Positions 54,137-63,147 of a stretch of 64,000 nt of DNA are shown piece by piece. Source of the stretch: Oceanisphaera arctica (lineage in GTDB: Bacteria > Pseudomonadota > Gammaproteobacteria > Enterobacterales > Aeromonadaceae); contig NZ_MPZM01000007.1 in NCBI RefSeq assembly GCF_002936955.1, forward strand, positions 62,001-126,000, written 5' to 3'. The notes beneath the pieces are model-generated. The model was not told the origin of the DNA. It did not search any database and saw only the letters and a program-made list of their open reading frames with translations. Position numbers and translations under genes: made by a program. The stretch's first letter is position 1, and each line of letters opens with the position of its first letter.

Positions 54137-57001
54137 GGTCTGCTGCAGCCACTTGTTCCAACTGGCGACGACCCAGTCCCGCTCCTGAGTCAGCTCGGTG
54201 TCCGGCAGCAGACCCGGCTTATCCGACAGGCTCAGCCGGTGGCCTCGGTCGCGGATGGCACAGTAGGCAGTTCTCAGCCGCAGGGCTTCGTCTTCTTCCA
54301 GCAGCCCGACTTCCACCGCCGATTCCAGAATTCGAATATTGTCCGACCAGCGGGTCAGGGCCTCCGGGTGCTCATGGCCATGAGCCAGCACCAGGTACTG
54401 GGTCAGAAATTCGATATCGACCAGCCCGCCCGCCGACTGCTTAAGATGAAACTCGCCGGGGCCGGCCTTACTCAGGTGAGTACGCATCTTCTCGCGCATC
54501 TTGACCACTTCTTCCGCGAGGGCGATATGATCGCGCGTGGCGCTCAGGGTTTCTCGCCGGATTAGCTCGAACTCCTGATGCAGAACTGCATCGCCCACGA
54601 TCAGGCGGCTGCGTACCAGTGCCTGATGCTCCCAGATCCAGGCCTCACTCTGCAGATAATGCTGATAGGCATCGAGCGGGCTGACCATCAGGCCCGATTC
54701 GCCGCTGGGGCGCAGTCGCATGTCCAGCTCGTAGAGCACACCGCTGGGGGTGCGGGTGCTGAACAGGTGGATGATGCGCTGGGCCAGCCGCAGGTAGAAC
54801 TGGCGCACATCCAGCGGCTTGTTGCCGTTGGTCTGCCCCTTGAGCCCCGCCTCCTGCACGAACACCAGATCCAGGTCCGAACTGTAGGCCAGCTCTATGC
54901 CACCCAGCTTGCCGTAGGCCACCACACCAAAGCCCCGTCGCGGGCTGTCCGCCAAGGTCTCGGGCACGCCGTGACGGGCGCTGATCTGGGCCCAGGCCTG
55001 GTTGACCACCTCTTCGACGATGGCTTCCGCCAGCCAGGTCAGGTGATCACTCACCTTCATCAGCGGCAGGGCGCCGGCAATATCGGCGGCGGCGATGCGC
55101 AACAAGTGGATCTGCTTGAACTGGCGCAGCGCCTCCATCTGCTGCTCCACATCCTCTTCCGGCACTCGCAGCAGGAACTGACGCAATTCATCTTTGTAGG
55201 CATCGAGCGGCATGGGCTTGTACAGCACCTGGGGCACCAGCAGCTCGTCCAGCAGTATCGGATAACGGGCCAGCTGTTCGGCCACCAGCGAGCTCGACTC
55301 GCACAAGCGGATCAACTGGGTCAGGGCGCCGGCATTTTCCACCAGTAACTGTAGATAGGCGGTGCGGGTGACGATTTGCAGCAGCAGCTTCTGCAGCCGG
55401 GCAAACAGAATGCCGGGCGTGTCCGACTGGCTGACCTTGTCCAGCAGCACCGGCATCAGTTTTTCCAATGCCTGTCGCCCCTGGGGGCCCATGGCCCGAC
55501 GCGGACATTCTTCCTTGAAGGTATTGAGCGCCCGGGCCAGGCGCAGTGCCTTGTCCTCATCCATGCCCTGCTCCTGCAGCACCGGGAGCAGTTCCGACTC
55601 GTCCAGCTCGGTTTGCCACAGATCGAACCAGATCTGGGCCGCGCCTTCGTCTTCGGCCTCGGTGCTGTCACCGATAAGACCGCCAAACTGCTGGTGTACC
55701 CCGTCCATGGCCTGGCGCAACGCCTGATAGAAGCCGTCCCAGCTGTCATGCCCCATCAGCCAGGCCAGCCGGCTGCGATTGAGCTCATCCTGAGGCAGGG
55801 TCTGGGTCTGCTGATCGTCGAACGCCTGCAGAAAGTTCTCAACCCGGCGCAACAGGCGATAGCTCTGGTGCAGCTGCCCGGCCTCGGTTGCGGTCAGCGC
55901 CCCGGATTGATGGGCTGCCGCCAGGGCATCCGGCAGGTGGCGTACTTGCAGCTCCGGCTCACGCCCACCACGAATCAGCTGAAACACCTGGGCGATAAAT
56001 TCCACCTCGCGAATGCCGCCGGCCCCCAGCTTGATGTTGTCCTGCAGGCCCTTGCGCCGCACCTCGGCGGCGATCATCGCCTTCATCTGGCGCAGGGAGT
56101 CGATCACCCCGAAGTCGATATAACGACGAAACACGAAAGGCTTGAGCATGGCGCGCAGCTCGGCAGTATATTCGCCCTCGTCGTTGAGAATGCGCGCCTT
56201 GACCATGGCGTAACGCTCCCAGGTGCGGCCATGATGCTGGTAGTAATCTTCCATGGCAGCAAAGCTGACCGCCAACGGCCCCGACTCGCCGAAGGGCCGC
56301 AACCGCATATCCACCCGATAGACCTGACCGTCGACCGTGGTCTGGTGCAGGGAGTTGACCAGCTTCTGCCCCAGGCGAATAAAGAACTGCTGGTTGGCCA
56401 GCTCGCGGCGCCCGCCCCGGGTCACGCCGTTATGGGAAAAGGTGAAGATAAGGTCGATATCGGAGGAAAAATTCAGTTCGCGTCCGCCCAGCTTGCCCAT
56501 GCCCAGGATCAGCATGGGCACGGCATTGCCCTCGGCATCGGTGGGCGTGCCCAGCTCGGCGCACTGACGTTGATACCACCAGCGATAGGCGGCCACGATC
56601 AGGGCATCAGCCAGCGCCGAAATATGGGTAAAGCTTTCTTCCACGGCTGCGCCCAGCAGCATCTCGCGCCAGGCGATCAGCAGCAGCTCGCGCCGGCGAA
56701 AACGGCGCAACACACGCTGCAGTCCCGGCTCGTCGTTCACTCCGGCCAGCAATAGAGCCAGCTCGGGCTGATAGCGATCGGCCCGATTGGCGTTATGAAG
56801 ATCACGCTCGTCGTCCAGTTCCAGCGCTAGTTCGGGCTGCCGGCACAGGCTATCGGCGGCGAAATCGCTGCAGGCAAACAGGGTGTGCAGCTGAGCGCGG
56901 CGTGGTTCGCTCAAGGAAGCCACCACCTCGGCGGCACCTTCTTCGAAGCGGGACCAGTGCTTGTCTGCCTGGGTCTTCAGCAGGGAGGGCATATCAACCA
57001 T
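54122..57001 (-). CDS. glnE: Glutamine synthetase adenylyltransferase/deadenylase
   Basis: 959 residues. Switches glutamine synthetase off and on in response to PII. The two nucleotidyltransferase domains each have a G-x-S/D-x-D motif: deadenylase LNFSSDIDLIF (about 155) and adenylase LAYSSDLDLVF (about 705). ATG 57001 or the ATG three codons later. The last residues (TGIGD-stop) are encoded by the right repeat of the four-helix-bundle cassette, so the original C-terminus was replaced or trimmed. Confidence 0.95.
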   Translation of the reverse strand: MVDMPSLLKTQADKHWSRFEEGAAEVVASLSEPRRAQLHTLFACSDFAADSLCRQPELALELDDERDLHNANRADRYQPELALLLAGVNDEPGLQRVLRRFRRRELLLIAWREMLLGAAVEESFTHISALADALIVAAYRWWYQRQCAELGTPTDAEGNAVPMLILGMGKLGGRELNFSSDIDLIFTFSHNGVTRGGRRELANQQFFIRLGQKLVNSLHQTTVDGQVYRVDMRLRPFGESGPLAVSFAAMEDYYQHHGRTWERYAMVKARILNDEGEYTAELRAMLKPFVFRRYIDFGVIDSLRQMKAMIAAEVRRKGLQDNIKLGAGGIREVEFIAQVFQLIRGGREPELQVRHLPDALAAAHQSGALTATEAGQLHQSYRLLRRVENFLQAFDDQQTQTLPQDELNRSRLAWLMGHDSWDGFYQALRQAMDGVHQQFGGLIGDSTEAEDEGAAQIWFDLWQTELDESELLPVLQEQGMDEDKALRLARALNTFKEECPRRAMGPQGRQALEKLMPVLLDKVSQSDTPGILFARLQKLLLQIVTRTAYLQLLVENAGALTQLIRLCESSSLVAEQLARYPILLDELLVPQVLYKPMPLDAYKDELRQFLLRVPEEDVEQQMEALRQFKQIHLLRIAAADIAGALPLMKVSDHLTWLAEAIVEEVVNQAWAQISARHGVPETLADSPRRGFGVVAYGKLGGIELAYSSDLDLVFVQEAGLKGQTNGNKPLDVRQFYLRLAQRIIHLFSTRTPSGVLYELDMRLRPSGESGLMVSPLDAYQHYLQSEAWIWEHQALVRSRLIVGDAVLHQEFELIRRETLSATRDHIALAEEVVKMREKMRTHLSKAGPGEFHLKQSAGGLVDIEFLTQYLVLAHGHEHPEALTRWSDNIRILESAVEVGLLEEDEALRLRTAYCAIRDRGHRLSLSDKPGLLPDTELTQERDWVVASWNKWLQQTGIGD

Positions 57002-57168
57002 GTACGTATCCTTGTCGGCGGCGTCTGACTGCAGATTATCATTGTTGTCGTCGTTGCACAGTGCGTCGGTGCAGATTGTCGTACGCCCTGGTGCATCGAA
57101 GGGTGGGCTTGCGCTGAGGGTAAGAGCTGATTTAGTCTGTAATGGACTTATTATGTCAGGACCTCTTG

Positions 57169-57582
57169 ATGGATCTATCAGTTATCGGCCACCACCTCGA
57201 ACGGCTCGACGAGCAATCGACCACCGGCTTTCGCTTTCAATGCTTTCCCATCTCCGGCGACGTCGAGGTGCTCAAGGTCACGGTCGAAGGGCGGGAAGAA
57301 CTGCCGCTGTTTATTTCGGTCTCCGACGATCAGATTCTCTGTATCAGCTACCTGTGGGATGAACGCCAGGTTGACCCAAGCCGGCGCCAGGCCATGCTCG
57401 AGGCCATGCTCGACATGAATATTCCCATGCCGCTGTCGGCCTTTGCCCGACTCGATGACTGGTATGTGGTGTTCGGCGCCCTGTCACTCAATTCCGCCCT
57501 GGCCGATATCGAACACGAGCTGGCGGTGTTGAGCGACAACTGCCTGGAAGTGATCGAAGACATGGCGGAGTTTCTATTATGA
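57169..57582 (+). CDS. DUF2170 family protein (YjfI-like)
   Basis: 137 residues, soluble and acidic. Matches the YjfI/DUF2170 type: an N-terminal LERLDEQSTTGFRFQC, then LPLFISVSDDQILCISYLW and the end EHELAVLSDNCLEVIEDMAEFL. Start ATG 57169 with CAGGA eight bases upstream. In E. coli yjfI precedes the PspA-like yjfJ; here a PspA-like gene follows after ten bases, which supports the assignment. Function unknown, probably envelope stress. Confidence 0.8.
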   Translation: MDLSVIGHHLERLDEQSTTGFRFQCFPISGDVEVLKVTVEGREELPLFISVSDDQILCISYLWDERQVDPSRRQAMLEAMLDMNIPMPLSAFARLDDWYVVFGALSLNSALADIEHELAVLSDNCLEVIEDMAEFLL

Positions 57583-57592
57583 GGGCCAGCCG

Positions 57593-58222
57593 ATGAGTAC
57601 CCTGGGTCAGGTACTTCGTAGCCTGCATAACGCGGACAATGGCGGCCTGGAGTCGGATCGGGTCTGCGTGCAGCTGCTGCGCGATTGTCGCCATGCCGAA
57701 CAGCATATGCAGGGGCTGTCACGCCAGTGCCAACAGCTCGGCCTCGATATCGAGCAGGCGCGCGGACAACTGCCTGTTTTGCAGCAGCAGCGGGCCGAAC
57801 GGGAACAGGCGGCACTGACCGCACTGGCCGCCGGTGAACAGGAGCGAGCCCACCAGCTGGCCACCGACCTGGCCCGCGAAGAAGACCGGCTCGATGCCAG
57901 TCAGCTCGCGCTCACCAGCCTGCTTAAACGACAAAGCTACTATCAGAGCCGCTGGCTGAGTGCCGAGCGCCATTATCACGATCTGTGTCGCCAGCTGACC
58001 ATGGCCAAAAACACCGCCTGTGTCCGCAAGACCATGACCGCTATTCGCCGGCATCCTGCGGTGACGCTCATCAACGCCAAGCAGGCACTGGCCGATATAC
58101 GGGCACGAGAACAGCAACAGGCGGCAGACGTTGAGCCCGAGGCGACGCCGGCAACCACAGACGTACGCAGTGCCGATCAGGTTCTGGCACGGTTACAGCA
58201 ACAACTGAGGGGCCGTTCATGA
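57593..58222 (+). CDS. PspA/IM30-like coiled-coil protein (YjfJ-like)
   Basis: 209 residues, almost wholly helical, with a long Gln/Glu/Arg-rich coiled coil from about 25 to 180 (LDIEQARGQLPVLQQQRAER, later EEDRLDASQLALTSLLKRQ). The pattern suits the PspA/IM30 fold, membrane-associated and linked to envelope stress, but sequence identity to PspA itself is weak. GAGGG precedes the ATG. Coupled to the next gene by a four-base overlap (ATGA). Confidence 0.65.
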   Translation: MSTLGQVLRSLHNADNGGLESDRVCVQLLRDCRHAEQHMQGLSRQCQQLGLDIEQARGQLPVLQQQRAEREQAALTALAAGEQERAHQLATDLAREEDRLDASQLALTSLLKRQSYYQSRWLSAERHYHDLCRQLTMAKNTACVRKTMTAIRRHPAVTLINAKQALADIRAREQQQAADVEPEATPATTDVRSADQVLARLQQQLRGRS

Positions 58223-58551
58223 GCCAACGCAAACTGCCGGATAAATGGCAAAGCTCGGTGCGTGCCGCCAAGGCGGTACAGGTTGCCTTCGATATGGATG
58301 AAACCCTGCAGTATCAGATCAGGCGTGAGGCGCTGGATCACGGCCTGAGCCCCTCGGATCAGATTCGCCATATTCTGACCCTGCCTACCGCCGACAAACC
58401 CAAACGCCCCCGGTTGACGGTGTCGCTCAGCCCGGACGATTATGTGTATCTGGCAGAACGCTACGGCCTGCAGCCCGAGCAGCAGCTGGAAATCAAACAC
58501 AAGGTGATGGATGAATTGCTGAGCTACAGCCAGCAAATGCTGAAGCCCTGA
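58219..58551 (+). CDS. Unrecognised protein, third gene of the DUF2170/PspA-like unit
   Basis: 110 residues, soluble. Two similar halves can be made out: VQVAFDMDETLQYQIRREAL, later LTVSLSPDDYVYLAERYGLQ, each a strand followed by a helix, which recalls ribbon-helix-helix-like or small adaptor folds. No family recognised. Its ATG overlaps the stop of the PspA-like gene, so they are made together and may form a complex. The stop is followed by a fragment of a V-type repeat. Confidence 0.7.
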   Translation: MSQRKLPDKWQSSVRAAKAVQVAFDMDETLQYQIRREALDHGLSPSDQIRHILTLPTADKPKRPRLTVSLSPDDYVYLAERYGLQPEQQLEIKHKVMDELLSYSQQMLKP

Positions 58552-58565
58552 AACTATCCTCCTCG

Positions 58566-58640
58566 ATGCACCGTAGTCACCCGTTGCCACCGTCTGCGGG
58601 CAACTCGGTGTTCGAAAGAGGCAACAGAAACCAACGCGTG
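58566..58640. repeat. Fragment of the composite repeat (R9)
   Basis: Contains the spacer segment TGCGGGCAACTCGGTGTTC and the first part of a V-domain arm (AAGAGGCAACAGA), then diverges. No partner arm is present. Lies between the convergent trio and ygiF. Confidence 0.7.
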
Positions 58641-58679
58641 ACGGTTTGCGCCGCATAAATCGGCCCTACAAGAGCAGCC

Positions 58680-60197
58680 TCAACGCCAGTAGGGCTTCAG
58701 CAACAGCGCCTGAGCTCGGGACTGCTCCAGCGCCTTCAGCAAAAACCGCTGCTTGCGCGCCAGCCACTCGTCTAGCTCGGCGGCGTCTTGTTCATTCAGT
58801 TCATCACGCAGATCCAGCAGGGGCGACAACATATCCAGATCTTCGATGCCCCGCAGAATATCGAGCCAGGGCATTCGAAAGGCGATACGTTCCGCTTCCG
58901 GATACAGGGTACTGAAACAGAGCCCGACCATAAGATTGCGCCTGAGCTTGCCCTTTTGCTGAATATAACGCTCACCGTCCAACCTGGGCTCACCCAGGGC
59001 GCTATGGCGCAGCACATGCCAGCTGTCATCCAGCCGTTGCCGGGCCAGGCTGGCCACCGGGGCCGCCAACTGAGTCACTTGTGTCGGTGACAGTCCGGCA
59101 CGCCAGTCCTGCCGGTACAGCCAGTGGGTCAGCCCCAGCATCAGCCGGCCATAACGGGCGCTGTACAATAGTGCCTGCAGCTGCGCCTCATCGGGCAACA
59201 GCTCCTGCCGGGCCATCAGTTCACAGGTCAGGGTCTTGCGACAGTCCAGCCGCCGCAGGTAATGTCCCTTGTCGGCGGTGAGATAGGTCAGCATCTGCGC
59301 CCGATCCAGCCAGGAGAGCTGCTGTTGCAACCACAAGAGATCGTCGATCCAGCCGCTGTTGACCCGGTGCGACAACTGCTCGCCGAACAGCAGCAAGGTC
59401 TGATGCACCAGAGAGACCCCTTCTCTCAATTGCGCCAGCCAGTCGAGACTCGAATCCGACTCGGCCAGCCAGCCCTCCTCATGATGCTGCCAGTGACACA
59501 GCCCCTTGTGCAGCAAGGCCACCATGGTCTGCTCACAGGTATCTTCCGGCTTGAGTACCAGCGGCTCCAGCATCTGCAACCGGGGCTTGGGGCTCAGCCC
59601 CGCCAGTTGGTAGCCGCGCTTGGCCTTGGAGACGGCGCCCAGGCGCAGGCCACCCTCTTTCACCAACACCTCGGCCAGCTCAAACAGCTGGGAGGCATCG
59701 CCCTTGACCAGTTCCAGCTCCAACTCGTGAATCGGCTCTCGCCTGTCTCCCGCCTGCACTTCTCCTTCATCCAGCGCCAGTTCTATTTCGGTGCCGTCGA
59801 TAACCAGTAACCAGCGCCGACGCAGAAAATCGGTGCTGAACAGCGGTTGCAATGACTGCTGTATCTGAGCCGGGTTCACACCCTCGGGCCAGATCCGGGC
59901 CGGAAACAGAGACAAATCCGGGGTGTGCACCGTCAGGGGCACATTATATTCCGGCCTTTGATGCAGGCCACCCACCTGGCTGCCCGCCAGCTTGACGGTT
60001 TGCTCCATCTCCCCGTTCTGACTGCGAATGCGCAGACCGGCATCCATCTTGCGCAGCGCCAGATCAGCGGTATCGAAATAGGTGTTGGCCAGGTGTTGCT
60101 GGTCCTGCTTGAGGATTTGGTAAGATTGCAACAGCGTGGGCAGCCGATTGGCCACATCGGGTGAGACAAGAAACTTGAGTTCGATTTCTGTATCCAT
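58680..60197 (-). CDS. ygiF: Inorganic triphosphatase YgiF (CYTH-CHAD)
   Basis: 505 residues. Hydrolyses tripolyphosphate. The CYTH domain begins TEIELKF at residue 3 (the EXEXK tunnel motif), with the other charged strands in ELELELVKGD and SKAKRGYQL; a C-terminal CHAD domain (from about 215) has the histidine-containing helices that bind polyphosphate. The ATG at 60197 fits the EIELK start. In E. coli ygiF is directly upstream of glnE; here the DUF2170/PspA-like trio stands between. It faces the Pit genes, a fitting phosphate context. Confidence 0.94.
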   Translation of the reverse strand: MDTEIELKFLVSPDVANRLPTLLQSYQILKQDQQHLANTYFDTADLALRKMDAGLRIRSQNGEMEQTVKLAGSQVGGLHQRPEYNVPLTVHTPDLSLFPARIWPEGVNPAQIQQSLQPLFSTDFLRRRWLLVIDGTEIELALDEGEVQAGDRREPIHELELELVKGDASQLFELAEVLVKEGGLRLGAVSKAKRGYQLAGLSPKPRLQMLEPLVLKPEDTCEQTMVALLHKGLCHWQHHEEGWLAESDSSLDWLAQLREGVSLVHQTLLLFGEQLSHRVNSGWIDDLLWLQQQLSWLDRAQMLTYLTADKGHYLRRLDCRKTLTCELMARQELLPDEAQLQALLYSARYGRLMLGLTHWLYRQDWRAGLSPTQVTQLAAPVASLARQRLDDSWHVLRHSALGEPRLDGERYIQQKGKLRRNLMVGLCFSTLYPEAERIAFRMPWLDILRGIEDLDMLSPLLDLRDELNEQDAAELDEWLARKQRFLLKALEQSRAQALLLKPYWR

Positions 60198-60365
60198 AAG
60201 GGTGTCCTGGAGTCCCAACCTTTTGATTTAAATGTACAATAATGAAATACCGAGGGGCAGAGACCTCAGCATCATGAAAAATGCTGTTTTCTTGCCTTTA
60301 TAGTTAAGTTACCATTCGCGCCACTTTAATGTATCGAGTGTTTTTTCACCGAAACAGGGTTGGCC

Positions 60366-61046
60366 ATGCCAGTAAATACTATTTTAGGACTCTTTGCCAA
60401 GTCCCCGATCAAGCCCTTGCAGAAGCATGTGATTAAAGTCCATGAAGCTGCACAGCAATTGGTGCCCTTCTTCGACGCCATGTGGGAGCAGGATTGGGAA
60501 CAAGCCGGGATCATTCAAAGACGCATTTCCCAGCTCGAACGGGAAGCCGACACACTGAAACGCGAAATTCGCCTCAAACTCCCTCGCGGCCTCTTCATGC
60601 CGGTTGAGCGTACCGATATGCTGGAACTGCTCACCCAGCAAGACAAAATCGCCAACAAGGCGAAAGACATTGCCGGCCGCATCGTTGGTCGTCAGATGAG
60701 CATTCCGCCGCAGCTCAAACCCGCCTTTATGGATTACCTCAGCCGGTGTATCGATGCTACCGCGCAGGCCGCCAAGGCCATTGACGAGCTCGACGAGCTG
60801 CTGGAAACCGGCTTCAAGGGTCGCGAAATGGATCTGGTGTCCGAGATGATACACCAGCTCGACCTGATCGAAGATGATACCGATGTGATGCAAGCCAAGC
60901 TGCGCAAACAGCTGCAGGCCATCGAAGACGGCTATAACCCTATCGATGTCATGTTTCTGTACAAGATCCTCGAATGGGTCGGTGACCTGGCAGATCAGGC
61001 CGAACGGGTGGGTTCCCGTTTAGAGCTGATGCTGTCACGTTCCTGA
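60366..61046 (+). CDS. Pit accessory protein, TIGR00153/DUF47 (PhoU-like)
   Basis: 226 residues, helical bundle related to PhoU. Typical start MPVNTILGLFAKSPIKPLQK and the segment QLEREADTLKREIRLKLP; later LIEDDTDVMQAKLRKQL. Genes of this family stand before pit in many bacteria and are thought to adjust its activity. ATG 60366 has AGGG six bases upstream. pit follows after 22 bases. Confidence 0.92.
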   Translation: MPVNTILGLFAKSPIKPLQKHVIKVHEAAQQLVPFFDAMWEQDWEQAGIIQRRISQLEREADTLKREIRLKLPRGLFMPVERTDMLELLTQQDKIANKAKDIAGRIVGRQMSIPPQLKPAFMDYLSRCIDATAQAAKAIDELDELLETGFKGREMDLVSEMIHQLDLIEDDTDVMQAKLRKQLQAIEDGYNPIDVMFLYKILEWVGDLADQAERVGSRLELMLSRS

Positions 61047-61068
61047 GTGAAATAACAAAGGTATAAAA

Positions 61069-62334
61069 ATGGATATCATCGCTAACTACGGCACCACGCT
61101 GATCCTGATCGCCGCCGTATTCGGCCTGTTCATGGCCTGGGGTATCGGCGCCAATGATGTGGCCAACGCCATGGGTACCTCGGTGGGCACCCGCTCGCTG
61201 ACCATCAAGCAGGCGATCATTATCGCCATGATCTTTGAATTTGCCGGCGCCTACCTGGCCGGCGGCGAGGTCACCTCCACCATTCGTAACGGCATCATAG
61301 ATGTCAGCGCCTTTGAAGGCCACCCGGACCTGCTGGTGTTCGGCATGATTGCCTCCCTGCTGGCGGCCGGCACCTGGCTGCTGCTGGCCTCCTACTTCGG
61401 CTGGCCGGTGTCCACCACCCATTCCATCGTCGGCGCCATCATCGGTTTTGCCCTGGTCTCCCTGGGTTCGGAAGCCATCCAGTGGACCATGGTGCTCGGT
61501 ATCATCGGCTCCTGGATAGTGACTCCCGCCCTGTCCGGCGTACTGGCCTACTTCACCTTCATCAGCGTGCAGCGGCTGATCTTCAATGCCGACAATCCGC
61601 TGGATGCGGCCAAGAAATACGTGCCGATCTACATCTTCATGACAGCGATGGTGATCTGCCTTGTGACCATGAAGAAGGGACTCAAGCATGTAGGTCTGGA
61701 GATGACCGATGTACAGGGCTGGGGCCTGTCAGTGCTGGTTTCCCTGGTGCTGGCCGCATTGAGCGCTGTCTATATCAAGCGGCAACAATACAACCCCAAG
61801 GACGATGCCGACATGCACTTCTCCAACGTGGAGAAGGTATTCGGTATCCTGATGGTTATCACCGCCTGTGCCATGGCCTTTGCCCACGGCTCCAACGACG
61901 TGGCCAATGCCATTGGCCCGCTGGCTGCCGTGGTCAGCACGGTGGAAAGCGCCGGTCAGATCGCCAGTAAGGCGACTATCGCCTGGTGGATACTGCCGCT
62001 GGGCGGTATCGGTATCGTCATCGGCCTGGCTTCGCTCGGTCACAAGGTGATGGCCACGGTCGGCACCGGCATTACCCACCTGACCCCCAGCCGTGGCTTT
62101 GCCGCCCAGCTGGCCACCGCTGCGACAGTGGTGATCGCCTCCGGCACCGGTCTGCCTATTTCCACCACCCAGACCCTGGTGGGGGCCGTGGTAGGGGTAG
62201 GCCTGGCGCGCGGTATTGCCGCGCTCAACCTGAATGTACTGCGTAATATCGCCGTGTCCTGGATAGTCACCCTGCCCGCAGGTGCCATACTGGCGATTGT
62301 GTTCTTCTATATCATTCAGTGGTTCTTCAGCTAA
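61069..62334 (+). CDS. pit: Low-affinity inorganic phosphate transporter, PiT family
   Basis: 421 residues, 10-12 transmembrane helices. Two inverted PiT repeats carry the signature GANDVANAMGTS (about residue 27) and GSNDVANAIGPLAA (about 275), which form the phosphate site. Imports phosphate (or metal-phosphate) with H+ or Na+. Same operon as the DUF47 gene; terminator after the stop. Confidence 0.95.
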   Translation: MDIIANYGTTLILIAAVFGLFMAWGIGANDVANAMGTSVGTRSLTIKQAIIIAMIFEFAGAYLAGGEVTSTIRNGIIDVSAFEGHPDLLVFGMIASLLAAGTWLLLASYFGWPVSTTHSIVGAIIGFALVSLGSEAIQWTMVLGIIGSWIVTPALSGVLAYFTFISVQRLIFNADNPLDAAKKYVPIYIFMTAMVICLVTMKKGLKHVGLEMTDVQGWGLSVLVSLVLAALSAVYIKRQQYNPKDDADMHFSNVEKVFGILMVITACAMAFAHGSNDVANAIGPLAAVVSTVESAGQIASKATIAWWILPLGGIGIVIGLASLGHKVMATVGTGITHLTPSRGFAAQLATAATVVIASGTGLPISTTQTLVGAVVGVGLARGIAALNLNVLRNIAVSWIVTLPAGAILAIVFFYIIQWFFS

Positions 62335-62344
62335 ACACTGACTT

Positions 62345-62367
62345 CAAGGGGGCAAACTGCCCCCTTG
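62345..62367 (+). terminator. Intrinsic terminator of pit
   Basis: Perfect 10-bp stem CAAGGGGGCA with TGCCCCCTTG, loop AAC, then TTCTTGTT. Confidence 0.85.
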
Positions 62368-62444
62368 TTCTTGTTCTCCCCCTCCACACCAATTACCATG
62401 TTCCCACTGTTAAAAATGAATTATTGAGAACGAAGGAACCCCAG

Positions 62445-63062
62445 GTGAAATCAAAACTTCTTGTGGTACTGCTGTGCTACCTGCCGTGGCTCGGCATGGC
62501 CGAGGCAGCCAATCGTTATATTTCCGATAACGTGTACACCTATCTGCGCACAGGTCCCAGTAACCAGTTCCGCATTCTCGGCACCGTCAATGCCGGCGAG
62601 CCGGTCGAACAACTGGGCTCCGACGCCGAGACCAAGTACGTCCAAATTCGTGACGCCGAGGGCCGTACTGGCTGGGTAAATGGCGAGTTTGTACAGACGG
62701 AAGAAAGCTTTCGATCCCGGCTGCCGTCGATGGAGGAGGATCTGATAAACACCAAACAGCTACTTGCCTCCGTCGACGAACGACATGAGCTGGATATTCA
62801 GGATAAAACCTCTCGGCTGCAGCAGCAGGAGCAGGAACTGAGCCAGGTGCACGAGCAGCTCAACGAGCTGCGCCAGCAGCATGCAAAGCTGGAAACCGAA
62901 AACCAGCGCCTGAGCAGCCTGATGGATGACAAGGAACACAAGATGCGTCTGGACTGGCTGCTGAACGGTGGTCTGGTGGCCGGTGCCGGTGTCCTGTTCG
63001 GGATACTGCTGCCCATGGTTCCCCTGCGCCGCAGACGTAATCAGGGCCGCTGGATGAACTGA
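62445..63062 (+). CDS. ygiM: SH3-domain protein YgiM (TIGR04211)
   Basis: 205 residues: signal peptide (1-22, AEA-AN), bacterial SH3 domain (about 23-88, with YTYLRTGPSNQFRILG and GRTGWVNGEFV), a coiled coil (about 105-170) and a C-terminal transmembrane helix (LLNGGLVAGAGVLFGILLPM) followed by a basic tail. Periplasmic, anchored to the inner membrane by its C-terminus. Start GTG 62445 with AAGGA seven bases upstream. Role unknown, probably cell-wall related. Confidence 0.9.
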   Translation: MKSKLLVVLLCYLPWLGMAEAANRYISDNVYTYLRTGPSNQFRILGTVNAGEPVEQLGSDAETKYVQIRDAEGRTGWVNGEFVQTEESFRSRLPSMEEDLINTKQLLASVDERHELDIQDKTSRLQQQEQELSQVHEQLNELRQQHAKLETENQRLSSLMDDKEHKMRLDWLLNGGLVAGAGVLFGILLPMVPLRRRRNQGRWMN

Positions 63063-63083
63063 GGCCGAGTTAAGACAATATCA

Positions 63084-63121
63084 GTAACGATAAAGGCGCC
63101 TTGGGGCGCCTTTATCGTTAC
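63084..63121. terminator. Bidirectional terminator after ygiM
   Basis: Perfect 17-bp stem GTAACGATAAAGGCGCC (63084-63100) with its complement (63105-63121), loop TTGG, between convergent genes. Confidence 0.88.
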
Positions 63122-63147
63122 TCGTGACATGTGTGATTCCGTTAGCT

